Part shown: positions 18,229-26,929 of the stretch, piece by piece | How positions within the stretch are numbered: position 1 is the first letter of the stretch | Layout: each line of letters begins with the position of its first letter | Assembly (NCBI RefSeq): GCF_024582815.1 | Contig: NZ_CP102099.1 | Span: 2,914,001-2,978,000 of the forward strand | Length of the DNA: 64,000 bases | Direction: 5' to 3' | DNA from: Acinetobacter colistiniresistens | Lineage (GTDB): Bacteria > Pseudomonadota > Gammaproteobacteria > Pseudomonadales > Moraxellaceae | Notes under the pieces: generated by a model | Seen by the model: the letters and a program-made list of their open reading frames with translations, nothing else | Database searches by the model: none | What the model was told of the DNA's origin: nothing | Made by a program: the position numbers and the translations under genes

Positions 18229-18960
18229 TTAACTTTGCTCTACACTGACTACCGTGACATGCCTATCATCAACTGTAAAACGAATATTCAGTTCTGAAAA
18301 ACACATACCATAGACCCGTTCAGCATCATCTTGATAAGCCGGCCGTGGATCTAAAGATAACACTTGTTCCAGCTCATCGAATATCTTTTTATCTAAAATC
18401 CTCTGCCCCAGTAACTGCTGTTGTTGCGACTGTGCAGTTTCTGTCCAGAGTACTTTTTTTCGAATGGGTTCTTGTTGCGCATAACCACTTATCGAGTTCT
18501 CAATGGCATCAGAATATTGGATATACGGTTTGATGTCGAAAATCGGTGTGCCATGTAGTAAATCACTCCCCATCACATAGACGCGCACAGCTTTCCCCTG
18601 CTTTTCAACCCGTAAAAAACGCACCACCGACAAACCGATTGGAGATGGACGATACATACTCCGTGTGGCAAAAACTCCAATTTTCTGATTGCCGCCTAGC
18701 CGTGGCGGGCGTACCTGCGGACGAAATTTAGACATTTGATTCAAAGCGTTATCTTGATTTTTATTTTCATGAAACTGCCACAGCAGCCACAAATGGCTAA
18801 AATCTTCGATTCCCTCAAAGGCTAAAATATCGTTATAGGGTTCCGCCATCTCTATATAGGACTCGACTTGCACGAGATTTGGTTGTCGTGGAATACCAAA
18901 TTTCTCACGATAAGGAGAATGCATATGACCGATGATCGGCATGACTACAGAATTACTCAT
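18229..18960 (-). CDS. trmO: tRNA (N6-threonylcarbamoyladenosine37-N6)-methyltransferase TrmO
   Basis: Adds a methyl group to t6A37 of certain tRNAs using SAM. The TsaA/YaeB fold is recognisable: GHMHSPYREKFGIPRQP at the start, FSHLWLLWQFHEN, the conserved VRPPRLGGNQKIGVFATRSMYRPSPIGLS block, and DIKPYIQYSDA. 243 residues is the normal length. The start is ATG 18960; the GTG just before it is less likely. It lies 38 bp from the downstream gspE-like gene in the same direction. Confidence 0.93.
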   Translation of the reverse strand: MSNSVVMPIIGHMHSPYREKFGIPRQPNLVQVESYIEMAEPYNDILAFEGIEDFSHLWLLWQFHENKNQDNALNQMSKFRPQVRPPRLGGNQKIGVFATRSMYRPSPIGLSVVRFLRVEKQGKAVRVYVMGSDLLHGTPIFDIKPYIQYSDAIENSISGYAQQEPIRKKVLWTETAQSQQQQLLGQRILDKKIFDELEQVLSLDPRPAYQDDAERVYGMCFSELNIRFTVDDRHVTVVSVEQS

Positions 18961-19060
18961 CACTTTTTCTTATAAACACAATTAAATATATTCAGTTTAT
19001 CGAGAATGATTTTAGATTAGAATAGCCATCTGTTTCTTTTAACTGTGATCGAGACCTTTA

Positions 19061-19840
19061 ATGGCTGCTTTTAACGTTGAACGCATTACTCATGTTCACC
19101 ACTGGAATGACACACTTTTCAGTTTTAAAACTACACGCGATACCAGCTTACGTTTTAAAAATGGTCAGTTTGTGATGATCGGTCTTGAAGTAAATGGTAA
19201 GCCTTTGATGCGTGCTTATTCGATCGCGAGTGCGAATTATGAAGAGGAACTCGAATTCTTCTCAATTAAAGTACAAGACGGTCCATTAACTTCTATCTTA
19301 CAAAAAGTACAAGTGGGCGACGAAATTCTTATTTCTAAAAAGCCGACAGGCACTTTAGTTCATGATGACCTATTACCAGGCAAAAACTTATACCTTTTAT
19401 CTTCTGGTACTGGACTTGCTCCATTCCTTGCACTGCTTCGTGATCCAGAAACTTACGAAAAATTTGAAAAAGTAATTATGGTTCACGGTACACGTTATGT
19501 ATCAGAACTTGCATATCAGGATTTAATCCTAAATGAACTCCCGAACCACGAGTTCTTCGAAGAATTAGGTATCAAAGACAAACTGATTTACTATCCAACA
19601 GTGACACGTGAACCATTCCATACTCAAGGTCGTGTAACCACTGCAATTGAGTCTGGTGAACTATTTGAAAAAATTGGTTTACCACGTTTCAACCGTGAAA
19701 CTGACCGTGCCATGCTTTGTGGTAGCCCTGCCTTCCTGAAAGATGTTGCAGCGTTACTTGATCAACATGGTCTGGTTGAATCACCGCGCATGGGCGTGAT
19801 GGGTGATTATGTAATCGAACGTGCATTTGTTGAAAAATAA
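19061..19840 (+). CDS. fpr: Ferredoxin/flavodoxin-NADP+ reductase
   Basis: FAD enzyme moving electrons between NADPH and ferredoxin or flavodoxin; 259 residues. FAD-binding MRAYSIASANYEEELEFFSIKV matches the RxYS motif. The NADP-binding part has LLSSGTGLAPFLALLRDPETYEKF, VHGTR and LCGSPAFLKD. The C-terminus ends VERAFVEK-like (here IERAFVEK), as in Fpr. It is divergent from trmO and has its own terminator. Confidence 0.95.
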   Translation: MAAFNVERITHVHHWNDTLFSFKTTRDTSLRFKNGQFVMIGLEVNGKPLMRAYSIASANYEEELEFFSIKVQDGPLTSILQKVQVGDEILISKKPTGTLVHDDLLPGKNLYLLSSGTGLAPFLALLRDPETYEKFEKVIMVHGTRYVSELAYQDLILNELPNHEFFEELGIKDKLIYYPTVTREPFHTQGRVTTAIESGELFEKIGLPRFNRETDRAMLCGSPAFLKDVAALLDQHGLVESPRMGVMGDYVIERAFVEK

Positions 19841-19851
19841 TTTTCAGCCAT

Positions 19852-19883
19852 AAAAAAACCGAGGTTTCAGCCTCGGTTTTTTT
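19852..19883 (+). terminator. fpr terminator
   Basis: AAAAAAACCGAGG pairs with CCTCGGTTTTTTT around a six-base loop; bidirectional. Confidence 0.93.
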
Positions 19884-19964
19884 ATTATAGCAAGCTTAAA
19901 ATCAAACTATATCTTATTAATTTGGTTAAAATCGCTATTTAATAAAACTAAACTTAATAAATAA

Positions 19965-20525
19965 TTAAGCAGCTTCCAAATGAATTAAACGCTCAATATA
20001 ATACCAGCACTCTTCAATTTTAGCGCGATCCTTGTTCACTTTCGCATATGCAGTCATACCATCAAGTATATTGATATACATCGCGGTTAATACATGTGGT
20101 TGAAACACCTTCGCCTTTTCAAATAAATCTTCGATCAGCGCCATTAACCACTCACGATATTCAACAATCGGCCCAATAATTGAAGGATACTGTTGTAGTA
20201 TTTCTAAAGAGGCTTTCTGAAACATACAACCATGAAAATCATCTGTATTAAACCAAGCCAAATGCCAAAAATAAACGGCTTTGATTTTCCCCAAATAATC
20301 ACCTTCTGCTATTAAACTGATTTCGTGTTCAATGGCGACTTGAATACTTTTATTCCTACGAGAAAGGCATTCTTCAATCAAATTTTCCTTAGAAGGAAAA
20401 TATTTGTAGAAAGTCATTTTGGCAACGCCAGACTCACTGATAATTCGGTCCACACCTACAGAGCTGTAGTTATGACGGTTAAAAAGATCTAGAGCCGTTA
20501 CAATGATATCTTCTTTTTTTGACAT
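19965..20525 (-). CDS. TetR/AcrR-family transcriptional regulator
   Basis: 186 residues. The N-terminal helix-turn-helix is typical (DIIVTALDLFNRHNYSSVGVDRIISESGVAKMTFYKYFPSKENLI). The ligand domain is of the type seen in NemR/YcdC-like regulators. Its natural partner is probably the divergent diiron-protein gene at 21954, but an IS982-family element now sits between them. The ligand is unknown. Confidence 0.9.
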   Translation of the reverse strand: MSKKEDIIVTALDLFNRHNYSSVGVDRIISESGVAKMTFYKYFPSKENLIEECLSRRNKSIQVAIEHEISLIAEGDYLGKIKAVYFWHLAWFNTDDFHGCMFQKASLEILQQYPSIIGPIVEYREWLMALIEDLFEKAKVFQPHVLTAMYINILDGMTAYAKVNKDRAKIEECWYYIERLIHLEAA

Positions 20526-20781
20526 TTTATTATCCTTTTAGAATTCTATCAAAAAACTTAATGCATTATTTAGACATAGTTTAAGTGCTGGAAATTCTGG
20601 CCACTCACTATGTGTGTTTATGTTATTGTAAGAGCATTATAGAAAAGTCATATTTTCTTTATTGTCCCTCTTATAGGGTATGTAAAAATCAGTCTATAAA
20701 CAAGATCATTTGTAAAAAACCTTTCTATTTTTAAAATATTTTTTTAAACGTGAAGCAATTCACTCTTTATTTACAGTTAAG

Positions 20782-20789
20782 TTAATTAA
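20782..20789. repeat. Left target-site duplication of IS982-family element
   Basis: TTAATTAA directly left of the element; an identical copy lies at 21762-21769. Confidence 0.75.
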
Positions 20790-21761
20790 CCCGAATCGCG
20801 GATAAGAAATTGACTTGAAAAATAAGAGGACTAGAGCCATCAGTTGAGTTACCACACCAAACTCACAACTCTAGTCCTGATGTTCAATAGTACCGAATTA
20901 TTCTGCGTAATTGATGATTTTTTTCTTAAATTTGAATCAACTTATTGGGAGTTTCTCAAACAAAACTGTGGTTCCTTAAGAATCAGAACTGCTCAACTCA
21001 AAATTTCAGAAATCTGCTTTATTGCCATTTGGTACAAATGCTCTCATTTCAATAATTTCAAAGCCTTTTTCACCTGGTTAAAAGAAGATAAAAGCCATTT
21101 ATTTAAGTACTTGCCTTGCTATCAAAGGATGATTCATCTGATCAATATGCACCAATTGGCCCTACACGCTTTACATGTGGCGCTGATGAAAGACCAAACT
21201 ACACAATATTTATGGATTGATTCAACAACTCTGCCAGTTTGTAAAAATCAACGGATTCAGCGTCATAAATCATTAGTCCAAATTGCATCACGTGGTAGAA
21301 GCTCAATGGGCTGGTTTTATGGCTGTAAATTACATATTGCGATGAATCAATTTGGTGAAATTGCCTGTTCTGCTTTATCGAATGGACATGTTGCTGACAT
21401 AAAAATGGTTGAGCAATTGGTTGCTGGTATAGAAGCAAAACTTTACGGGGATCGAGGTTACATCAGCCAAGAATTAAAAATCAGATTGAAAGATCAAGGT
21501 ATTGATTTAATTACTTATCATCGAAAGAATATGCAGGCTATTCAACTCTGTGCATCAGATGAATATCACCTAAGACAACGCAATAAGATAGAAACATTAT
21601 TCAGTTTATTGAAGGGGCAATACAATTTAGTGACGAGTAAAGCACGTAGTATTCATGGATTTCTTGGAGGAATTTATGCCTCGCTATGCGCATATCAATT
21701 AACCCATCAAAATAAGCCAACAATTCAAATTAAGGAATCATCGGCTTAAGCAGGATCCGGG
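20790..21761 (+). mobile_element. IS982-family insertion sequence, 972 bp, intact
   Basis: Imperfect terminal inverted repeats begin CCCGAATCGCGGATAAG on the left and CCCGGATCCTGCTTAAG on the right (reverse complement), 12 of 17 matching. Both ends abut TTAATTAA, consistent with an 8-bp duplication. Because that octamer is its own reverse complement, the exact boundary could shift by a base or two. One transposase gene fills the element. Confidence 0.88.
20880..21749 (+). CDS. IS982-family transposase
   Basis: DDE transposase of 289 residues from ATG 20880; a TTG at 20844 extends the frame but adds no family sequence. Typical IS982 features: LWIDSTTLPVCKNQRIQRHK with the first Asp, SSMGWFYGCKLHIAMNQFGEI, YGDRGYIS with the second Asp, and RNKIETLFSLLKGQYN with the Glu. 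The reading frame is intact, so the element may be active. Confidence 0.93.
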   Translation: MFNSTELFCVIDDFFLKFESTYWEFLKQNCGSLRIRTAQLKISEICFIAIWYKCSHFNNFKAFFTWLKEDKSHLFKYLPCYQRMIHLINMHQLALHALHVALMKDQTTQYLWIDSTTLPVCKNQRIQRHKSLVQIASRGRSSMGWFYGCKLHIAMNQFGEIACSALSNGHVADIKMVEQLVAGIEAKLYGDRGYISQELKIRLKDQGIDLITYHRKNMQAIQLCASDEYHLRQRNKIETLFSLLKGQYNLVTSKARSIHGFLGGIYASLCAYQLTHQNKPTIQIKESSA

Positions 21762-21769
21762 TTAATTAA
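21762..21769. repeat. Right target-site duplication of IS982-family element
   Basis: TTAATTAA directly right of the element, matching 20782-20789. Confidence 0.75.
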
Positions 21770-21953
21770 TAAACTTTCTTACTATTTTTTAGCCCACTTA
21801 ATAAATTGATTTCACAAAAAAATCATTTTATATTTAAATCATCCAATAAAAAGATGTTTGGTTGAACCAATAGTTATATTCATAAGCAACCAAAAAAATC
21901 TAACTAAATAATTGGAAAAGCAATAATATTATTAATTCATCGAGTACAAGACC

Positions 21954-22808
21954 ATGCCAAAAAAATTTGAAAACTTTAACGACCCAAGACAGAAAGCTAT
22001 TGAAGGTATGAAAAATAGTATTTCTGCAGATGTCTGGAATAAGAACTTGAATTTTCTGAATGAACTTCGCGCAGAAATTTCAAATCATCCTGTTTCACGA
22101 CATCCTGCCATTCAACTTTTAAATGACGGTGTCATTGACAAAGAAACTTTGAAACACATTCATTTAGAATATCGTCATGCTATCGTACAAGTATTTACCG
22201 ATGCATTATTGATGGCTCAATTCCAAAGCAAACAACTAGAACCACGTTTATTATCTGGTTCTAAAATGTTCCCTCGTTTTTTACTTAATCTAAATATTCT
22301 GGATGAATTCGGTTTCCGCCCTGGCTTAGACGAAGAAGGTTACTATTCAGGCAACCCTGAATATGCTCATTACCCTCTCTTTGAAGACGTGTTAAATGAC
22401 TTTGAACTAGGTCAAGCAGAACGTAATGACTATCAACCGTCTCTCATTTCACAACGCGTTCGCAATTTTCTGGAAAACTCATTCCATAGCTATCAGGCGG
22501 TGTCGGCACTATTGGCTGTCGCCGAAGAAGAGGTCATTTTATTTAGCCCCGCATTACGTCAGGCAACTAAAGCCGTTGGTTTTGATGTTGATAGCGGTTA
22601 TTACTATGTCCATGGTGTTTCACATGACGCTTCAGCTGAGGCAGCTGATGATGATCATGAAGATGATTTATGGTTTGTGCTGGCACAAGCTTGCGTTGAA
22701 TCTGAATACGCATCGATTCGTCAACTCTGTCTTGAATACTGTGATTTATGGGAACAGTTCTGGGATGAACAAATTGCCTACTACGGAAGTTTCAAAAAAT
22801 TGGCTTAA
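21954..22808 (+). CDS. Iron-containing redox enzyme family protein (haem-oxygenase-like fold)
   Basis: A 284-residue protein resembling the haem-oxygenase-like diiron oxidase/oxygenase superfamily. Candidate metal ligands follow the family spacing: Glu72 and His75 (LEYRHA), a Glu in AEEEV (191-193), His220/His224 (VHGVSH) and a later acidic/His cluster (DDDHEDD, ~232-238). There is no signal peptide. Substrate unknown; relatives oxidise amino acid or fatty acid derivatives. It is preceded by the IS insertion and followed by a strong terminator, so it is monocistronic. The TetR gene on the far side of the IS is the likely regulator. Confidence 0.8.
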   Translation: MPKKFENFNDPRQKAIEGMKNSISADVWNKNLNFLNELRAEISNHPVSRHPAIQLLNDGVIDKETLKHIHLEYRHAIVQVFTDALLMAQFQSKQLEPRLLSGSKMFPRFLLNLNILDEFGFRPGLDEEGYYSGNPEYAHYPLFEDVLNDFELGQAERNDYQPSLISQRVRNFLENSFHSYQAVSALLAVAEEEVILFSPALRQATKAVGFDVDSGYYYVHGVSHDASAEAADDDHEDDLWFVLAQACVESEYASIRQLCLEYCDLWEQFWDEQIAYYGSFKKLA

Positions 22809-22825
22809 TTTCTTTTATATCAAGG

Positions 22826-22862
22826 GCCATCGTCAACTTTTCAGTTGAATGATGGCTTTTTT
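22826..22862 (+). terminator. Terminator after the diiron-protein gene
   Basis: GCCATC-GTCAAC pairs with GTTGA-GATGGC around TTTTCA, followed by six T. Confidence 0.88.
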
Positions 22863-22991
22863 ACAACCTAAAAAATTCATTAATACAAGCATAGCAACAT
22901 ATCTTCAGATATCACCTGAAAATGAATTGGCTCAAAGCTAGTGCGTAATTTACGATATAATTCACCTTTCTTTCGCACATATATTCAGCAC

Positions 22992-23447
22992 ATGTTTTCT
23001 CAACTCGATGTCAACTTATTGGTTCTTCTCGTTTTATTAGGCTGTGGTATCTTTAGTCAAAATACAGCCGTAACCATCGCGGCAGCATGTCTCATTTTGG
23101 TCAAACTCACCCCATTGAATCAGTTTTTTCCTTATATTCAAACCCATGGTCTGAATATTGGCATCATTATCTTGACGATAGGTGTCCTTGCTCCTATCGC
23201 AAGTGGTAAAATCAGTGGTGAAAGTATTCTGAAATCATTTATCAGCATTAAGTCTTTAGCTGCAATCGCTGTTGGACTCTTGGTCGCATGGCTTGGTGGA
23301 CGCGGAGTTAAACTGATGAGCAATCAACCCGATGTTGTTGCAGGACTTTTGATTGGAACCGTGGCAGGCGTTGCTTTACTACGTGGCGTGCCCGTCGGCC
23401 CTCTAATTGCGGCTGGAATATTGTCCCTGCTGATTGGTAAATCTTAG
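22992..23447 (+). CDS. DUF441 (YeaL-like) membrane protein
   Basis: Inner-membrane protein of 151 residues and four or five hydrophobic segments. It matches the UPF0756/DUF441 family: [29 protein letters not shown] (here [13 protein letters not shown]), and a C-terminal [22 protein letters not shown]. The start at ATG 22992 gives the standard family length; an upstream frame to 22941 adds 17 residues. Function unknown. Confidence 0.88.
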   Translation: MFSQLDVNLLVLLVLLGCGIFSQNTAVTIAAACLILVKLTPLNQFFPYIQTHGLNIGIIILTIGVLAPIASGKISGESILKSFISIKSLAAIAVGLLVAWLGGRGVKLMSNQPDVVAGLLIGTVAGVALLRGVPVGPLIAAGILSLLIGKS

Positions 23448-23533
23448 TACTTCCCAAGCGAGCAACAAGAACATCGCGCTAATCAATAGCAAGGTAGTGT
23501 ATTTCCCACTACCTAATGATAAACAATGCTTGA

Positions 23534-24454
23534 TTAAGCCTCATAATAAACAGTACGTAATTTTGAAAACTTCTCCAACTGCTTAATAAAACCTTCAAAA
23601 TAACTCTTCTCTTTATCCTCGACTCGATAGCCTGCATATAAGGTCCTTCTTAAGCCTTGCGGTGAAACACAATCCAGACGACGACTCACCACCCAGCCCT
23701 TTTGTTCATATTCATTTACCACCCAATCAGGCAAAGCGGCAATACCTCGTCCACTGGCAACCAGTTGGATCAGCATTTGAGTTAAATCCGTGGTTCGAAT
23801 CTGCTTAGGGTGAATATTTGCGGGAAGAAACAAATGCGCCATGATATCCAAACGATGCTTATCAACTGGATAAGTAATCAAGGTTTGCTCAGCTAAATCT
23901 TCAACAGAAATCTTTTCGGCACGAACCAAAGGATGCGTATTTGAAAGTACTAGTCGTGATTCATATTCAAAAATCGGAAAGTATTCAATTCCTTTTAATG
24001 CAATCGGATCAGCAGTAATCAATAGATCAAATTCCGCATTTTGCAGTAATTCATGAGGATTCGATTCAAAACCCGCTGCAAAGTCCAGATCGACATCGGG
24101 ATATTGATGACGGTACTGATTCAATAAAGGCATAAGCCAATCGAAACAACTATGACATTCCGATGAGAAGATAATCCGTCCGGTTTGGCCATGCACAATA
24201 CGGGTAATATCGGTTTGTGCAATTTGAACCTGTGGCAAGACATCATCTGCCAGTTTCAGTAAGCGCTCTCCAACATTGGAAAAACTCACTGGACGACTGC
24301 GACGATTCACAACTTCTACGCCATACCAGTGGTCTAATTCTTTTAACTGATGTGAAATCGCTGAGGGGGTCAGACATAGATCGGTTGCTGCTGCAACCAA
24401 AGAACCGTGCTCTCTTAAAGCAATTAAAGTTTTCAAATGACGAAGTTCTAACAT
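23534..24454 (-). CDS. metR: LysR-type methionine-biosynthesis regulator MetR
   Basis: 306 residues. The N-terminal HTH (HLKTLIALREHGSLVAAATDLCLTPSAISHQLKELD) and effector domain track E. coli MetR closely: ECHSCFDWLMPLL, DLLITADP, YESRLVLSNTHPL, TLITYPVDKHRLDI and GRGIAALPDWVVNEYEQKG. MetR activates metE/metH with homocysteine as co-effector. A TGAA-N5-TTCA box at 24584 in its own upstream region suggests autoregulation. No met structural genes are in the window. Confidence 0.9.
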   Translation of the reverse strand: MLELRHLKTLIALREHGSLVAAATDLCLTPSAISHQLKELDHWYGVEVVNRRSRPVSFSNVGERLLKLADDVLPQVQIAQTDITRIVHGQTGRIIFSSECHSCFDWLMPLLNQYRHQYPDVDLDFAAGFESNPHELLQNAEFDLLITADPIALKGIEYFPIFEYESRLVLSNTHPLVRAEKISVEDLAEQTLITYPVDKHRLDIMAHLFLPANIHPKQIRTTDLTQMLIQLVASGRGIAALPDWVVNEYEQKGWVVSRRLDCVSPQGLRRTLYAGYRVEDKEKSYFEGFIKQLEKFSKLRTVYYEA

Positions 24455-24851
24455 GGCTATGGCCTAGTGATTTAATCCCCTTGCATCCCCCATTTTTAAG
24501 CGAAACCGATTACAAATCATCATCAAATTCTAAATATGGGTTTGCTTCCTCGTTAAAGGCAAGCTGCTAAAAAGATTTTTAGTTGAATTTATTTCATCTT
24601 AACACAAAACTCATTAATTTGTCTCAACATAAGCTTTTTGTTTAGCTCTTACTCGTGTGTTGTATCAACAATCAACTGCCCGTCATCTCATCGTCGTAAT
24701 CTCCGACTTGGTACAGTTTTGAAACATGATAACGCTGGGGACTTAGAAATAGAGTCATTAAAAAATTTCAGCTTAAGCTGAGAACATTTCATTTTATTGA
24801 GCCGCCACAGGCTTCTAAAACTTTTACAATAGAAAATTACTTTTGCAGACC
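24455..24851. other. metR-queH divergent intergenic region
   Basis: About 400 bp without a gene. It contains a perfect MetR-type box (24584-24596), a one-mismatch copy TGAG-N5-TTCA (24779-24791) and a perfect 14-base palindrome TCAGCTTAAGCTGA (24768-24781). Confidence 0.55.
24584..24596. promoter_or_regulatory. Candidate MetR binding site
   Basis: TGAATTTATTTCA fits the MetR consensus TGAA-N5-TTCA exactly and lies 130 bp upstream of the metR start. Confidence 0.6.
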
Positions 24852-25553
24852 ATGCCTACGATGACAAGACAAAGTCAAAAGACGCTTGAACGCCAAACGC
24901 TCAGCCTACCCGAAGGACACAACAAACTGCTGCTGCATTCTTGCTGTGCGCCTTGCTCTGGTGAAGTGATGGAAACCTTGATTGAGTCAGGCATCGACTT
25001 TTCGATCTTTTTTTATAATCCGAACATTCATCCTGTGAAGGAATATTTGATTCGTAAAGAGGAAAATATTCGATTTGCCGAAAAACATAATATCCCGTTT
25101 ATTGATTGCGATTACGATACTGACAACTGGTTTGCCCGTGCCAAAGGCATGGAAAACGAGCCCGAGAAAGGCATTCGCTGTACCATGTGTTTCGATATGC
25201 GCTTTGAGCGAACAGCCCTGTATGCCTATGAACATGGCTTTAGCCTGATCAGTAGTTCACTCGGTATTTCACGCTGGAAGAATATGCAGCAAATTAATGA
25301 TTGTGGTTTGCGTGCAGCAGCGCATTATCCCAATCTTCAATATTGGGACTATAACTGGCGTAAACACGGCGGCGCAGTTCGCATGCTTGAAATCAGCAAG
25401 CGTGAAGAGTTCTATCAACAAGAATACTGCGGCTGTGTTTATTCACTCAGAGATACCAACCGCTGGCGTATGAGTAATGGTCGTGATCGCATTCAATTGG
25501 GCGTTAAGTTTTATAGTAATGCGATGGAGGATGAGTCAAATCAATCAGACTAA
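24852..25553 (+). CDS. queH: Epoxyqueuosine reductase QueH
   Basis: Final step of queuosine tRNA modification, reducing epoxyqueuosine to queuosine; the non-cobalamin alternative to QueG. About 233 residues. The Cys motifs that bind the Fe-S and iron centres are present: [21 protein letters not shown] and [10 protein letters not shown]. Start ambiguous among ATG 24852, ATG 24861 and TTG 24843; none has a strong ribosome-binding site. Confidence 0.93.
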   Translation: MPTMTRQSQKTLERQTLSLPEGHNKLLLHSCCAPCSGEVMETLIESGIDFSIFFYNPNIHPVKEYLIRKEENIRFAEKHNIPFIDCDYDTDNWFARAKGMENEPEKGIRCTMCFDMRFERTALYAYEHGFSLISSSLGISRWKNMQQINDCGLRAAAHYPNLQYWDYNWRKHGGAVRMLEISKREEFYQQEYCGCVYSLRDTNRWRMSNGRDRIQLGVKFYSNAMEDESNQSD

Positions 25554-25643
25554 TTCTTCGATGTTAATATTGTAAATATATGATCATCTAAATGATTTAT
25601 ATACCATATAAAAGGCAGCTTATATATTTAAATACGCGGCAAC

Positions 25644-25777
25644 GCCATTCGCAACTGTTTGAGACAGGATTACTTTTGCTTGATAATGTTTTTGCGATAT
25701 AAAGTGTTAAATATTGGTAGCGAACGAGTTTTGCGAATGGCAATGATTTTGCCTACTTTTCCTAAAAGAAAAGTAGG
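25644..25777. repeat. Inverted-repeat intergenic element
   Basis: GCCATTCGCAA (25644-25654) recurs inverted as TTGCGAATGGC (25731-25741). Directly beyond is a hairpin, CCTACTTTTC (25752-25761) with GAAAAGTAGG (25768-25777). Together they look like a compact dispersed repeat. The rest of the 311-bp gap holds no gene. Confidence 0.6.
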
Positions 25778-25865
25778 TCGAAATGAAGTTGAATCCTTAT
25801 ACTAATCTTTTCAATTAAAGACTCTGAAATAGCATAATTTCTCTAGATTAAACTCCATTAAAAGG

Positions 25866-26657
25866 TCAGTTTACAGCAACACTAATTATGCTGTAGAACT
25901 GATTACTTGGCTTTTGCTTGGCATCGACCGCCTCACTGACTTCAATCAGATACTCGCCTGCTTTGGCAAATACCAGATCAGCACTGCCATCTGCCGCTGT
26001 TCTTAAGTTAATCCCTTGCTTATCGGTTGCACCTTTAGCGCGAATCACAACATTCGCATTGGCCAATGCTTGATTGGCTTTCGATGCTTTAATTTTCGCG
26101 GTTTGATTGGCTTTTAACTCACTTGGATGGGTTAAAAACTCAACTTGAATCGGTGCTGTGCTTGCCTGCACAGGCGTATTCTTGTGTTTAGATACATAGG
26201 TCAATAATGTCCATTCACGAGTAATCTCAACAGGTGTAATTTTTTTAGCCTTCAAGTCCGCAGGAATGACAAAATCACGCTCAGCTTTTGCAGGTGCTTT
26301 GTCTGCTGGCATATCAAAGAACATTTTCCATTGTTTTTGATCTTGTACATATTTCAATGGATAACTGGTGCTAGTTTTAACACTATACGTCCCCACTTCA
26401 GGCAACTTTAGATCAAATACAGTTGCCGACCCCAATTTAGACGTGGCTGCAATTGTGGTTTTGCTGTTATTCGGACTGGTAACTTCAAACTTTGCATCTT
26501 TTAATGCATATTCACTTTGCAAAGCTTCTTCTGCATAACCCGAGATCATTGCGACTTGAGTTTGTTCCGTGGTATACGCAAGCGGTGCAACATAGGGTTC
26601 ATGAGCAAAACTATAACCTGAAGCAAGCAGCAATGAACTGATCAATAATTTTTTCAC
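25866..26657 (-). CDS. DUF4198-domain periplasmic protein
   Basis: About 263 residues with a signal peptide (KKLLISSLLLASGYSFAH). It resembles DUF4198 proteins: HEPYVAPLAY opening, two beta-rich domains, and a C-terminal carboxypeptidase-regulatory-like segment (DGSADLVFAKAGEYLIEVSE). Family members accompany metal or TonB-dependent uptake systems. I chose the GTG at 26657, preceded by AAAGGGTGG at good spacing; another GTG at 26669 is in frame. The Fur-like box upstream points to iron control. Confidence 0.78.
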   Translation of the reverse strand: MKKLLISSLLLASGYSFAHEPYVAPLAYTTEQTQVAMISGYAEEALQSEYALKDAKFEVTSPNNSKTTIAATSKLGSATVFDLKLPEVGTYSVKTSTSYPLKYVQDQKQWKMFFDMPADKAPAKAERDFVIPADLKAKKITPVEITREWTLLTYVSKHKNTPVQASTAPIQVEFLTHPSELKANQTAKIKASKANQALANANVVIRAKGATDKQGINLRTAADGSADLVFAKAGEYLIEVSEAVDAKQKPSNQFYSIISVAVN

Positions 26658-26721
26658 TCTTTTTTCCACCCTTTATAAAAATTCTGCTAAAAACATCTGC
26701 TTTGTATTATATATTAATGCA

Positions 26722-26745
26722 AATAATTATCATTAAAATTATCAT
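26722..26745. promoter_or_regulatory. Fur-like box upstream of the DUF4198 gene
   Basis: On the minus strand this reads GATAAT-TTTAAT-GATAAT-TATT, three NATWAT-type hexamers in a row, as expected for Fur. Confidence 0.6.
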
Positions 26746-26929
26746 ATCCTATTTACAACACTTCAGAATTCTACCTCATCAAATCAACAGAGCTTGGTTC
26801 TTTTTAGAAGCAATAAAATGCGATGTTTTGGGTTAACAATAGTTTACAAAGGAACGTCGCTATTGTTCAGCAGTATAGATGGGTTCAACATATTCTTTAA
26901 AATCAAACTATAAACATGGATCGATAACA

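Noticed and set aside
18999..19018. Fur-like sequence GAGAATGATTTTAGATT upstream of fpr
   Set aside because: Only half of the consensus is matched; much weaker than the boxes at 6336 and 15713.
23492..23514. Hairpin AGGTAGTG/CACTACCT between the DUF441 gene and metR
   Set aside because: The stem is perfect but there is no T-run on either side, so I did not call a terminator.
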